Source: Polyporus tsugae
Taxonomy: Eukaryota > Basidiomycota > Agaricomycetes > Polyporales > Polyporaceae
Direction of reading: 5' to 3'
Assembly: GCA_024305745.1 (NCBI GenBank)
Contig: JAHRBS010000011.1
Location: 744,001-808,000, forward strand
DNA: 64,000 nucleotides
In this document: piece after piece, positions 46,750 through 57,957 of the stretch
Layout of the letters: each line of letters starts with the position of its first letter
How positions within the stretch are numbered: position 1 is the stretch's first letter
Program-made: the position numbers and the translations under genes
Notes under the pieces: model-generated
Seen by the model: only the letters and a program-made list of their open reading frames with translations
Databases searched by the model: none
What the model was told of the DNA's origin: nothing

Positions 46750-47689
46750 CATCTACTCTATCTAATGGCTGCTAATGAACTGATAATCCATATAATTAAC
46801 ACCCTTCATGCTGCATTATGCATAGTAGGCTGCTAATGGATGATAGCCAAGCAATCATAAAGAACCAGTTCCGAAAGTACCCGTAAAGTATCACTAGTGA
46901 AAGAAAGTGCAGGCACAACAATGCACGGGTGGAAAAGGAAGTGAATATATTATGTTTTGGCTCTAAATATATAGCATACAATATGACTAGCTACACAGTA
47001 CCCGAACAAAACATCATGAAAAGGTCAAGCATTGGACATGCACCATATGGCCGTGATCGACGACACTGCTCACAGTCGACGTCGACGGGCTGATGCATGA
47101 TGGGTTGCGAGGGAGCGGAAGCAGCCCAGCCGCGTCCACATGCTGCACAAGCACAACAGTGAGTCTCACTTTCGTCCCGACACTGTGACAGTGTCTTGGT
47201 GTGGTCGAGGGCAGCGGTAGGGACAACGCAAGAGAAGAGAGATGAGCGCCCTCGTTGAGGGAGTACGTACCTGGGGCTCTCCTCATGCCCCTCCTGTCCC
47301 TCCTGCACGCCTTGTTGACCCCACCTCCCTATTCGTCTCTCTCTGCCCTTACTGCCCTCGCTGCCCTCCCATCGCCCTTGCCGTCCTTGCCGTCCTCCGT
47401 CTTCTGTCGGGTCCATTTTGTGGTGACTTGCAGGTGGTCATGGTTGGCACAAGTCCTTGGATGGGATCATCGTGGACTGACTGTTGGGCGCTATTGGGCA
47501 TTGGAGAGGAAGGAGCAGTCTGCAGATGGGATGCGGTGAGACTCGGAGACGATAAGGTGCAAAGTTAGATGCCCACTGTGCTTGCGTGGCAAACACGAGG
47601 GGCGTCTAACCTTATAACTCCAGCTACCACGTCAGACTTAGCACACGTCCAACATCCAATGTTCCAACGAATTTCAACTTCCAACCAGG

Positions 47690-48420
47690 TTCCAACTCTT
47701 GCCCTCATCCTCTCGCCATCCCTCAAGGCCTCAGCACTCAGCCGTCCTCTCGCACTCGCTGTTGTTCCTGAGCCGTCCTCTTGCCGCTCGCTGTTGTCCC
47801 TCGGTCGTCCTCCCGCTGTTGTCCCTCGGTCGTCCTCTCACCGTTGTCCTCTCGCTGCTCGTTGTTGTCCTCTTGCAGCTTGCCGTTGTCCTCTCGCAGC
47901 TGGCTGCTGTGCCTGTCCTTGTTGTCTCCCGGTTGAGTTTGAGTCCTCTTCCAGCAGGACTCCCTGCTCGCCCTGCTCATGTCTTCACTGACCTCGTCAT
48001 GTCTTCACCACCTCCGAGTCTCCTCGCCACCCTCATCGTCTCTCCGCTGCTGCCCTCATTATCTCTCCGCCAGCCTCCTCATCTCCTCGCTGCTCTCGTA
48101 GTCTCCCTACCTGCCATTGTCGTCTCCTTCCTGCTGTCCCTATCTTCCCGCTGTCCTTGTCATCTCCCGGCTGGTCCTCCTCGTCTCCTCGCCGGTCCTC
48201 CTTGTTGCTGCTCTCCTCGTCTCACCGCTGCCCATCCTTGTGAGTTGTTGTCTCACTGCCCGCTGCCCTCCGAGTCTCCTGACTGCCCGTCCTCGTCGTC
48301 TCCTCGCTGTGCTCATCATCTCCTCGCCACTCTCCTCGTCTCCTCACCACCCTCCTCATCCTCTTGTTGCTCCTTGCCGCCCTCCTCGTCTCCTCGCCGT
48401 CTTCCGAGTCTGCTAGCCCG
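47690..48420. repeat. degenerate C/T-rich minisatellite
   Basis: Imperfect repeats built on CTCCTCGTCTCCTCGCC and GTCCTCTCG-like words, with almost no A on the plus strand. The unit is about 20 bp but very variable. The long plus-strand open frame here (Ser/Leu/Pro/Val-rich, 267 codons) is a by-product of the repeat and is not called a gene. Confidence 0.75.
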
Positions 48421-48786
48421 CTCTCACCTGATACATAAGTGCCTGATGGTCATCATCTCGTCCCCTAGCCCTTGCACTCTCGCTCTTGTCCTTGTCTCCT
48501 AGTCCACGGCCCCTCACCTCGGCGCCCATGGACTGTCTACATATAGTATGTAGTTGTACCATGTATTTAATAGTAGCTCTGCAATACATGATAATTACAA
48601 CCACTAGTATTTGGTGTGCAATTGTGTGAGACATTAATTGAGTGATATTAAGTGTTATTGAGACCATACATAATGCTTCTCCACATCTAATGTTGTGCTA
48701 ATTATTGTCAGATTAGTGCTACTGCTGCTACACTAGATGGGGGGCTCTCCTATTGCAATAATACTGCTACTGGTGAAAAGTAGTGA

Positions 48787-48811
48787 TAATTGGCAATTTG
48801 GGTTTTTCCTG
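48787..48811 (-). repeat. right terminal inverted repeat of the WD40-gene insertion
   Basis: Inverse of 46725-46749, ending GGGTTTTTCCTG at 48811. Followed by ATGAGCAT, the second copy of the target duplication. Confidence 0.85.
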
Positions 48812-49039
48812 ATGAGCATGGTCAACTTGGTCAGGTTCTCGTCCGACGGGAAGCACCTTGCGTCTGCAGCGTCAGACAGCATGGTCCGCCTGTGGAATGC
48901 TGAGGATGGGTCTTTGATGACGACGTACAACAAGCACAGCGATAACGTCACAATGATCATGTTCTCCCATAAGGGCTCAACGCTAGTGTCTGGGTCACAC
49001 GATGGGACAGTGCGTATACGGCCCCTCATGGTGTTGTAG

Positions 49040-51174
49040 ACAGTCCAGGGGGTGTCAGACTTGGGGACAGTGCACAGTCACTGTTCTTCGCAGTGTACAT
49101 ACGTGTGCGAATATATTTCGTTTGTCCCACTTGTGGCTGTGCGTGCAGCCGAGGTATTGAGTAGTGCAAGTGCGCAGGCACAAACCTACCGGGTGGAATC
49201 CATGAGATAGGGAGTTTTCTGTGTGTTGACCCAGATGCAGGGTATGAATATGGAGTGTTTGGGGTGGCCGGCATGCAAGGGGGACTTGTGGAGGCGAGAG
49301 GGGTGTTTTCGCGCGGTGTGGTTTGGAAGGGCAAACACCCTGTTTTGTTCACCTAGACAGACTAAAATATGTATGCTACGGAAATACACGACTCCGTGTG
49401 ACACGCACACTGAACGCGCACCGAGCCCACATCACAGAAATCACGTCTTTCTGCCCAGACTCGCCTCTCACCCGGACTCCTCCAACTCGCCGTGATCATC
49501 CAGCACCGCCGGCTGGGCATAAAACAGCCAATGTACGTCAACATCACACACCTAACGAATCAAGTATTCGGACCATCTCCCATGCACCAAGTGATTTCCC
49601 CGGACGCACGGAAATGGCACCAAGACAAGCGCACACCTGGACTTTGTGTACTTCCTCCTGAGGCAAAACGGTCAGTGTTCGGACAGCGGGACTGAGTGGA
49701 AGAATACGAACCGTTACCAAGTACATCATCGAAACATGGTGCGGTGTCCACAGGATCAGGACTTGATTGACGCCAGTCGCATGCGCAAGTTGCGATGCAC
49801 TCGATGACCGGCCGGCGCGACGTCCTCGATGCGAAATGCATGGCACCAAGATAATGGAAACCCATGTACATACCAAATTTTATAGACAGTCGGCCTTGGC
49901 CGTGTCCCGGGCTTCAACCCCTTCGGACGGCCGCATTCTCGCTGAAATTGATTATTGAGCGCGTTGACTCGGCTGATCTGACTGATAAACACAATGCATG
50001 TAAGCGTGAATTCGCGCTCGCGCAGGATGATATGCAAAAAAGTGGAGCATGGAGGGAACATTGGAGGCCACGGATACAGGCTCACCACTGGGGACATCCG
50101 CATCCGTGCAGGCAAAGGATGCGGGTTGCCGAGTGGACGCACGAGGAGCTCTGGCGGCCGTGCATCTTGGAAGATATGCAGTAGTTGCACGACACCATGT
50201 GGTGGCTCAAGTGGGCGCATAAGGAGATGAGGAATGGCCGTTGAGCAGACGGCACAGAGAGAGGGACTTGTGTAAGAGGACGAAACACAGGAAGGCAGCG
50301 ATCAGCATGGTTGGCGTGGGGGCTCGTTGCGTGATCCACGTAGGACGATGTCGAGGAAGTCCGATGCCTTGGGCACCAGAGTGATGGCCTTGAGTCCGCT
50401 CGTCAACATCTTGCTTGGCCTGTGTCGCGCTCGTGTACTGTTCAGAGAGTGGAGCCCAGCAAGATTCAGGGGGCGAGCAGATAGAGAAGGTGAGGGGGGG
50501 GGAAGGTGGGATAGCTATAGATTTCGGGGAAGGCAGCTCGAGTTCCGAAAATTCGGATCACATAACTCCGTATCCGCAAAGCTAAGCGCTGGCGGCCTTC
50601 AAGTTGGATGCTCCCAACTCGAACAATTGAACGTCGACGCACAGGTGAGGGATCTATCTGCACGACACTCGTACAATTGTAACGTAATATGTAACCGATC
50701 ATTTTTGAGCAGACTTGTGGGGAAAGACAGCTTGGAATGAACTGAGTTCAGCACGCATCTGGGGGCCCAAAAACCTCCTGAGCTCGTCCTCCTTCATCTG
50801 TTTTACAGAGTGATTGGCCGACCTGGACTACAGCCCCAATATCATGGCCCTGAGCTGATCATCATGAGTGAGTCCTATCCGATCATCTTCTCCGCGCTTC
50901 GCTTCTCGTCCTCACTAAATGTGTTCTGTGGCCCCACACGGAACGTACGTACGACGCGCCGATGACTCGGTACCTCTGAGTGTAGTCCAAGGATAAGCAG
51001 ATTACTCGAGGAAAAGAAAGTCACGACCATTGGCGGTTTCGTACCGCTGCTTTCGGAGGACGTTCACGAGGTGTCCGTCTGTTCTTGCCCTGACACCTGA
51101 TGTGCACGACCGCAAGACTTTGCTTGTGAGTCTAGCTTGATGGTGACGGCGGTGGTGCATCAGGGAGCGGTCGA
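49040..51174. other. gene-free stretch
   Basis: About 2.1 kb. Open frames up to 154 codons on the minus strand (49756-50220) and 137 on the plus strand (50327-50740) lack known motifs and overlap others. Nothing is called. Confidence 0.35.
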
Positions 51175-52345
51175 GATTTCACAGGCTGAACGGGATGTGA
51201 TCGCCGCGGAGGTTGAGCAGCCACGCTACCATGCTGCGTCAGACAATCGCGCGAACATTAGACATGAGGATCACGTACCGATCGACGAAAGGTTCGCGAC
51301 CAACGTCGCGACCTGCATCTGCAACGGCTTAGGCTCTGCCTTCGAGTACGAAGGGATCGCCGGTCGCTGTTGCCTGATCCACTCCCTCAGTCATATGAGC
51401 TTCTCGCCGGCACCTGTACCAGTGAACTCCTTGGGCTGGATGTAGATCGGCTCCCTGCTCCGCACTGGCTTGTCGCGCCAGACGAGATCGACGAGGTTCT
51501 GCGGCGGGTACTGCAACTTCGAGTTCTTCGGCTTGAGCGCGTTGTTGAGCACGGTGGCAGCCTGGTACGAAATGAGGCGGGCATCGATGCGGATCTTGGA
51601 GTCCTTCGCACGGTTGATGATCCACTCCGTCCAGTCCTTGAAGTTCATCGCGGACCCGCCGGTCTCAACGAGCACCCAGTTCGGGTTGAGCTGCTCGCCC
51701 GCCTGTAGCCAGTATCGGGAGTCGGTGATGACGTACGCCGAGCGCAACGAGACGACGGCCTGGCCACTGGCGGACCCGGTGAACCTAAAACACAAACAGT
51801 TAGCGGCCAGCAGCGGGGTGTGAGGATGGTTGACGGACCCGGAAATCCATTCTCGCCGCTTGTCATGGGGTGCGATGTCTCAGATCCATGCGAATCCTCA
51901 CTGGGGATGACGCTGGATGACGAGATTAGCACGGGCGGCAAAGTACCGTGTAAGCAACTCACTAATAGTCAAGGCCGTGCGGGCGCATGAGGTCGCGGAG
52001 GCTGTCGAGCCTGCTTGTTGTGTCCGGCCTTTCCAATAGGATCCTCGTCGCGGACCTTGCGCTCGAGGGCGGATCCGACGAGCGTGCTTGAAGACTCGGA
52101 GGGATACAAGGTCGGATGGCCACTCCTGCCACTGGCCTAGGTTGTGTTGGACTTGTAGGTGTTGGAACGCTTGGAGGGAGGAGGGATGTAATGAATGCAG
52201 TCACCGTTGGTGGAGATGGAGCGGGCCCTGTGGGGGGTATCGTGTGCTGAATCGTGGGGTTGCTCCCAGTGAGTCTGAACACTGTAGCGGATGTCTCCGG
52301 CTGCCCAGCGCACCAGTCAGAACGAAGCTGCGATGTGGGGTTCAC
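51175..52345 (-). pseudogene. Xaa-Pro aminopeptidase (aminopeptidase P, M24B), N-terminal part, broken
   Basis: Aminopeptidase P removes an N-terminal residue that precedes proline, using two metals. Minus-strand exons: RLDSLRDLMRPHGLDY ends at 51963, Tyr continues at 51912 as VIPSEDSHGSE, and the exon to 51839 reads KRREWISG (after a frame change) and joins 51784 as FTGSASGQAVVSLRSAYVIT, then DSRYWLQAGEQLNPNW. Later come RIDARLISYQAA and PIYIQPKEFTG. These are the creatinase-like N-terminal domain. Lesions: a one-base deletion near 51890 (GAGACATCGCA for GAGTACATCGCA), a TGA at 51393-51391 just before LREWIRQQRPAIPSYSKAEP, and later stops around 51180 after WLLNLRGDHIPF. The catalytic metal-binding C-terminal half is absent. 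A residual fragment of a conserved housekeeping gene. Confidence 0.75.
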
Positions 52346-55091
52346 GAATTACGGCCAGAACACTTACTTATGCCTTGAGATAGCACAGAACGGCTCTTCC
52401 GATGTCCTGCTCCAAGTTCCTCGCCGGCTCGTCATATTCGAAGGTTCCAAGGTCATCGCAGACGCCGATGGCATAGCTTTGACGTACCTCGAACGTCAGT
52501 TGGATGCATTGTGGCCGGCGGAGTGGGTCGGGAGCTGGCCGAGCTTGCCTTGCACATGCTGTCCAGAGCGCGCCGTCATGTACGCGATGCCAGACGTCTT
52601 GAAGACGCTGTACTTATCTGTTGCGGCCGGCACGTCAGCGTGCCGTTCGCAGAATGAGGAGACTTGGGGCTTTCCGCTTGCCTACGTCGACCCGCGCCGA
52701 GTAGAGCCCTCTGCGCAAGCGGTCGGCTGTTCCTTCCGCACCAACCTCGCCGGGCCTGTTCGTTGCGTTGAACACTTCTCCATGATTTCCGGGCTCGGTT
52801 GGCGGGATTGAGGATGTGCTGGGGGCTGGGGAGATGTGGCAGGTGGCTGCTGAGGCTGCAGCGGCGAGTTCTTGCCGATGTCGCCCTTGCGACCGTTGTA
52901 GGAAGAGCGAGAGTGTTGTTCGTCGACGTTCGGCGAGCGCGTTGTTCCCGGGAATGGCGGTGAACTTACCTGCACTGGGAGCGCAGCTGCCGAGATGTGA
53001 GGAGGCGGCAGTGCTCGCCCGGACGCCGGTTGCTCCCGTACCTCCGGGACCGAGGGCTTGCGCGACAGGTTTGAAACTGGCATTCGCCCACTTGTATGGC
53101 GAGGTTTGTAGTGGGCTCGAAGCCGGCAGGATGGCGGGTGGCTGGTGAGAGCTGAGATGCGACTCCTTCTCCCATTGCGCAGGCGATGCCAAAGGTTACA
53201 TTGGCGCTTTTTTTTGGAACCCATCCCCGGGTGCCGCGAATCGTGCGTACGTGGTCCCTGGGACCCACAAACACCGCCTGCGGCATTTGCCACGCACGCG
53301 GTGCCGGCCGGAATTGAAGCGCAATGAAATCGCGTTTTCGAGCGATTTTCGAACGTCGTCCAAACCGCGAAACCGGCCACATTCGACGCTGGGCGATGCA
53401 TGGACCCTGAGAGTCACCATCAGTACGCTCCGAAACGCAGGCGGTGTGAGGGAGGCGCCATTTTCTCACTCACCGGGTGCAGAACTCCGCCCTGGTTGCT
53501 GGCAATGGCATTCCGCGGCTCGCCGACCGTTGTCCGAGGCTTGTCTGACTTCTGTTGAAACGTCTTGGACGATGGCCGGTCGATCCCGGGTGGGACGCGG
53601 AGGGGACAACGTCGGTGGTTGTGACATGGGCCACAAACATCATGAAATCGACGATTTGCGTCGGTTTTTGACACCTGCGCTGGCGGCGAGAGATGGCCCG
53701 GGCGTGTCTCGTCAATGTTCGTGGATCCTTGCAGGTCGTGTGTGCTGCCTGCATGACGTCGTGCGTTTGAGATATCACGGGTTTTGTGCGCGGGGCGTTG
53801 TGGGGCGTTTTCTCGTATATGCCATGGCACCTTGTGAACCCAATCACGTACGCGATGGCGAACGTCACGGAGGCGTTGTGGGTACCTGTTGCAGTTGTTA
53901 TGTCAGCGCTGAGTGTACTGCAAAGGGATATACGGTATCTGGCTTACTTGCGCTGGCCGCGGCGATGTTGAGCCCTCCACGCAGGCGGACACCCGTTCCT
54001 TGCCCATCTACATCACATGTGGCTCGTCTGAGTCGTCTGCTATGGTTCTGAACCGTTTCCGGGCTCGTAGCTTGTTTGGCGACATTCCAAAGCCGGAAAT
54101 GTGGCTGGCGGTGTGTTCAGACGCTTCCCGGCGAATGTCCCGTGGGGGCGCGTTGGCCTACACGACGGAGAACGTCGCGGTGATACCACACGCTCATTCC
54201 CGTACCCGTGTACCAGGGTTGGAAGTAACATATGGCGGGTGGAGACGAGTGGGCGGGTAAGTGGGTGACCGAGCGCGAGGCGCGACTTGCTGGCGTCCTG
54301 CAATGTGCATCGTCGGCTACGTGATCTCCGACGTTTCGTATGCATCGGAGCTATGATGCCGGCTGTTCGAAACGGCGTGAGCGGGGTAGAAACAAGTACA
54401 GCGGGTGGAACACTGACCTGGGCGTTTGAGTCAGCGAGGGGAGCCCAGACGTGCAGGAAACGATTCCCCTACCAACAACCCGCCACGAAACGTCGAGGGG
54501 TGCATCAGACTCCGGCACCCAAGCGACTTGAGGGACGCCTGATGCGTTGAGCGACGAGTAACGTCGGATTCTTGTCGCCGGTCGGAGAGATGAGGCTGGC
54601 GAGTACGGGATGCTACTCCGGGGGGAGTCGTTCCGCCGAGAGACGAGGAAATAAGATGACAAAGGACATTATAAGCATGGATCCCAGACGTGCAGAGATG
54701 GGACTCGGGTGGTACTAAGTAGAGGCGAGATACGGTTGCGGGCGAGGCACGGGTTGAGATTTTCAGGGAGTGCAGAGACAGGATGGGCGAGTGCAGCTGC
54801 GCACTCCGACAGGCGGATTCACGGCATGCGCGAGGAGGGAAAGGCGGAGCATGGGGCGCAGAGGACAGCAGGGACGGGACAAACGGCCTTGCAAAGGACG
54901 GCCAAGCGAGCGAGAATGAGTAGCGAAGTTGAGAGTCGGTTGTGGTCGAGAGACCCACTGTCTGACGCCCACAGCCACATCGGGGCGAGATCTACCGGAC
55001 CTCAGGCTCGACCGCGCACTTGTCTCTCCTTCCATCCTTTTGCCGTCTACCCCGCATTTCTCTTCCGTCCTCCACATCGTCTATATGCAGC
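52346..55091. other. GC-rich stretch, no recognised gene
   Basis: About 2.7 kb. Long overlapping frames occur on both strands (52254-52811 plus; 52635-53192 and 52682-53401 minus; 53251-54051 plus), as expected from high GC with few stops. No motif, splice pattern or strand preference supports any of them. 54709-55091 would hold the promoter of the zinc-cluster gene. Confidence 0.4.
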
Positions 55092-55901
55092 ATGAAGGAC
55101 GGCAAGCAACGTGCGAAGCCTGAGCCCCTCATTCCATCAGGCCACGGGACCGACGCAAAACAACAGCCGTTGCAGGAAGAGGTACGCTCACCTTGTCTCC
55201 CTTCGTCCACCTCCGGCCTATTCAACGCCAACGCCGCCACGGCGTATCTAGGAAAAGCAAATTCGATGGTCGAGCTCCAGTATGTGGCTCATGTAAGAAG
55301 GCAGATCGAGCTTCAGAGGTACGGCAACAGTCGTATTCGTGTCTTACCACTTTCACTGACCACCGTCTTTACTCCCCAAAACCCACTGCTATTGGCATAT
55401 ATGCACCTTCTAACGCCCTGGAAATCATACCCTACAGTGCATATGGGGAAGGGAGACTGCAAAAAAGGCCCGTACGCAACAGCACTTCAAATCTCTCGAA
55501 AACTACATCCGTGCGCTCGAGGCGAAGGTGAAGGAGCTCCAATCCGACCTCAACTACTGTCGGAAGCAGCACGGCGGGCCTCCTTCCGCCCCCTCGCCCG
55601 CGGATAGCCAAGAAGGAGAAGCAGGGGTCATGCTCCCGCGCAACGAGTCCTCCGAGCCCGAACCGTCTTCAGACAACGAGGGGTCGAGCTCGACCGGCGA
55701 CTCTGACATTGAGCGTCTCACCCGGAATCTTGTGGTGAGTGGCCTGCTCTTTTCATTTTCATGTTTTCCCTGCATATTTGTCTTCCATCGCCCGCTCGCG
55801 TATTGCGCTGTGCAAGGTGGGGGTATGTAATATCCATCTATCGCGCCCCCTCCCAGCCTCTCCAGCATTCTGCTCAGGCCAATGGTGAGGTGTCGGACTA
55901 G
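55092..55901 (+). pseudogene. Zn2Cys6 transcription-factor-like gene, truncated, with altered zinc ligands
   Basis: Fungal binuclear zinc-cluster regulators bind DNA as coiled-coil dimers. Exons: 55092-55181 (ATG start), one ending at 55318, 55438-55734, and 55878-55901 (TAG). The cluster region reads SRKSKFDGRAPVCGSCKKAD, then RASE and, across the intron, CIWGRE. The Ser and Phe stand where the family has CRKSKCDG, so two of six cysteine ligands are replaced and the zinc cluster should not fold. The exon 1-2 phase also does not fit. The dimerisation helix is well kept (KSLENYIRALEAKVKELQSD). An acidic Ser/Glu linker follows, then the frame ends after IERLTRNLVANGEVSD, before any fungal-trans domain. 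About 150-200 residues against 600 or more in the family. Decay is more likely than a designed small regulator, but the clean helix is notable. Confidence 0.6.
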
Positions 55902-56329
55902 CACGGCCTACCCCAGTGGGGCGGAGCCAGTCCGGAAAACCATATTGCTCTTCTTCGCATGATGCACGTCGTCGATTAACGAGCGCACGTGCGAAAGAAC
56001 GTTCAATTTAGCATCCTCGTTCACTTCGATTGTGCGACCGATGGTTGGTTTCCTACCACCCTACTGCTTTTCACCTCGCGGCCTGCGGGTATCCTGGCCC
56101 CTAGATGGTAACTCTACGCGACCGCGAGACCCCAAGCCAACTGCGCAGGAGGGAGCACGGGCTGGATGGTATGACATCCTGGTAAGTACCCCTGTCGTTT
56201 ATGTCGGGTGCCTCGCAAGCCCTGATTAAAACGGTCATTGATCGCCTTGCGATATCGTGGGCTTTTCGCGCGGCATGCATCCACTGCATACCACGGACTG
56301 CCCCATGAGGACGGAAAGTGCGCGCACGG

Positions 56330-57692
56330 CGCCGACGTTGCCGAGGCGGCGGTCGGACCTCCGAGCTCGACGGCACCAAGCACGGGGCCGCAGCCGCCGG
56401 CCTGACCGCGTCCTTCACTTTCACCGATACGTCATGCGCGGTTTCCGCCCCATCTCCTCGACGCGTCCTGCCTGGCTGAAGAAACAAAACAAAAAATGCA
56501 CGGCAGGGACCCAGGTGGCAGCGTCGGGTCTCTCGGCTCCGTGGACGTCCACGGCATCCCCACCACGCTCTACGCGCTCGACGGCGTCCAGGCGGGATTC
56601 TACACGGCGCCCGTCATCGCGCCCGGCTTCTTCCAGCTGAACGTGACGTTCTTTTCCTCCAAAACCCTCGCGCCTGGCGATCACACCCTCGTCGTCACGA
56701 ACATCAACGGCACGAGCCCGAACGTCTTCTGGCTCGATTACATCGAGTACATCCCCTCCGCCGCTTCGACAACGACAACATCGTCCTCCTCGTCACAGTC
56801 CTCCTCGTCACAGTCCTCCTCCTCGCAATCCGCGTCCTCGCAGCTGCCAACGACCTCTTCCACCACTTCCACTTCGCCAGCCACTGGCAGCAATCAGTCC
56901 ACACCGCCGATCAGCTCCACCTCCACCTCCATCACAGCCGCTCCGACCATCACCCAAACATCGCCCTCAAACTCAAACACGTCCACCGTAACGCCGCCTG
57001 GCACGTCCCACAATTACCGTGTAGGCGCCATCGCCGGAGGAATCGTCGGCGGTGTCGTGCTCGCGATGATAGCGCTCCTCCTCCTCTACCTTCAGCGTCG
57101 TCGACGGCGGCCGTCACGAACTCGGAAAGGCGCGAGCTCGAGCACCTTCGCAGACCCCTGTAAGTCTCAGACCTTATCAGCAGTTGTCGTCTCAATTGGC
57201 AATAATGGCCAACGTCGAACGAACGTTGACAGCACGGTCCGCCGGTGTAGTAACAGCGATCCGACGGTTCGGTTCCTGGCGGAGTCCGGACAGCGAGACC
57301 CGCCTCCCCCCAGCCTCCCCACTGTCTCAAAAGCAAATAATGATGGCGAGCGCGTCGACAACGCCCACGCTCTCCTCGACGCGGCCGACGACCGTCGCGA
57401 GCGCGTCCTCGGCCGTCCCCACGCACCCCGGTCTACCTCCGACTCCATACGTACATCTACCTTCAACGTCAGCCGCCGCGGACAGTCACAGTGTGCCGAC
57501 AGGACGAATATTAATATTCGGGGGCAGTCTCAGGCGGGCAAGCTAGCGCTGGGAGGGAGGAGGCCGGCGCCGCCGACGTCCGGCCGCAGGTGCCGGAGAC
57601 GCACTGGCAGTCGGTCGACTCTGGGCTGCGATTGGGACTGGCAGGAGAAGGAGAAGGAGAGCCGGTCGTGCTTCCCCGCCGTACACTCGTGA
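56330..57692 (+). CDS. single-pass Ser/Thr-rich membrane protein, N-terminus unclear
   Basis: Typical Agaricomycete surface protein of unknown function. The ectodomain shows FYTAPVIAPGFFQLNVTFFS, then LAPGDHTLVVTNINGTSP and FWLDYIEYIPSA, a beta-sandwich region seen in many such proteins. A Ser/Thr/Gln-rich stalk follows (56761-57000). A transmembrane helix (GAIAGGIVGGVVLAMIALLL) near 57030-57090 and a stop-transfer RRRRR precede the cytoplasmic tail. An upstream piece, GLTASFTFT near 56397, matches the usual start of the ectodomain but is in another frame, with no clear intron, so the 5' end may be damaged. A GTAAGT at 57161 may be a donor. If not, the frame runs to TGA at 57690. No signal peptide could be identified. 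Confidence 0.5.
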
Positions 57693-57957
57693 ATGACCAG
57701 GCATTTGCGCTGTCACGGTTTTGTTCTTGTGTTGATGATCCCTTCGTGGACGTATGGTAATAGTAATAGTCACGCTAGCGCATCTCTCTTTGATATATGT
57801 ATATTGGGCTCGCACTTCTATCGATGATAGTCTGAAGTTCAAGTCCGGACGCGTACGGGAGCTGTACGCTAGACGACGCTCTGTGACCTGTCGCCGTTCA
57901 AGTTCAAGGACACACACACTTTGTGTGCATCATCATCATCCTCTTCGCACTACATCA

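Larger units (their letters stand above)
46725..48811. mobile_element. hAT-like non-autonomous element (2,087 bp) inside the WD40 gene
   Basis: The ends are inverted repeats starting CAGGAAAAACCCAAA: 46725-46749 against the inverse of 48787-48811, with one mismatch in 25 bp. Flanking 8-mers are GAGAGCAT (46717-46724) and ATGAGCAT (48812-48819). The last six bases agree, and the uninterrupted WD40 reading needs only one copy, so this is the target duplication. Ends are AT-rich, while the middle (47240-48420) is strongly C/T-rich on the plus strand and repetitive. No transposase frame is present, so it must have been moved by an enzyme encoded elsewhere. An 8-bp duplication and CAG-starting ends suggest hAT. 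Confidence 0.75.
45262..49039 (+). pseudogene. WD40-repeat protein gene, interrupted by a transposon
   Basis: WD40 proteins form beta-propellers for protein contacts. Exons 45262-45622, 45678-45815 and 45853 onward join in phase. The N-terminal 160 residues (LFPQGYSYPLWQPDPDP...ISIGDVGWMSNGGFFQLFN) match a domain common in Agaricomycete hypothetical proteins. WD40 repeats follow: SVTVLAYSSNGRYAASGSED, TVSSLAFSPDNWLLTSGS, then SVVFSPNGTKLIAGT. The frame is lost near 46375. It resumes one frame over as ACYV-TGA-DTASLATMQP, where TGA (46411-46413) stands at the normal WD tryptophan, then HKGMACCAAFSPDGEW and so on. At 46724 a 2,087-bp element is inserted. The propeller continues after it at 48817 (MVNLVRFSSDGKHLASAASD) and stops at 49039. 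So there are three independent lesions: frameshift, stop and insertion. Confidence 0.75.

Noticed and set aside
47699..48502. 267-codon plus-strand open frame, Ser/Leu/Val/Pro-rich
   Set aside because: It is produced by the C/T-rich minisatellite inside a transposon. The composition follows the repeat unit.
52254..54051. Long frames on both strands (185-266 codons) in the GC-rich 52-54 kb stretch
   Set aside because: Overlapping antiparallel frames without motifs. High GC reduces stop frequency.
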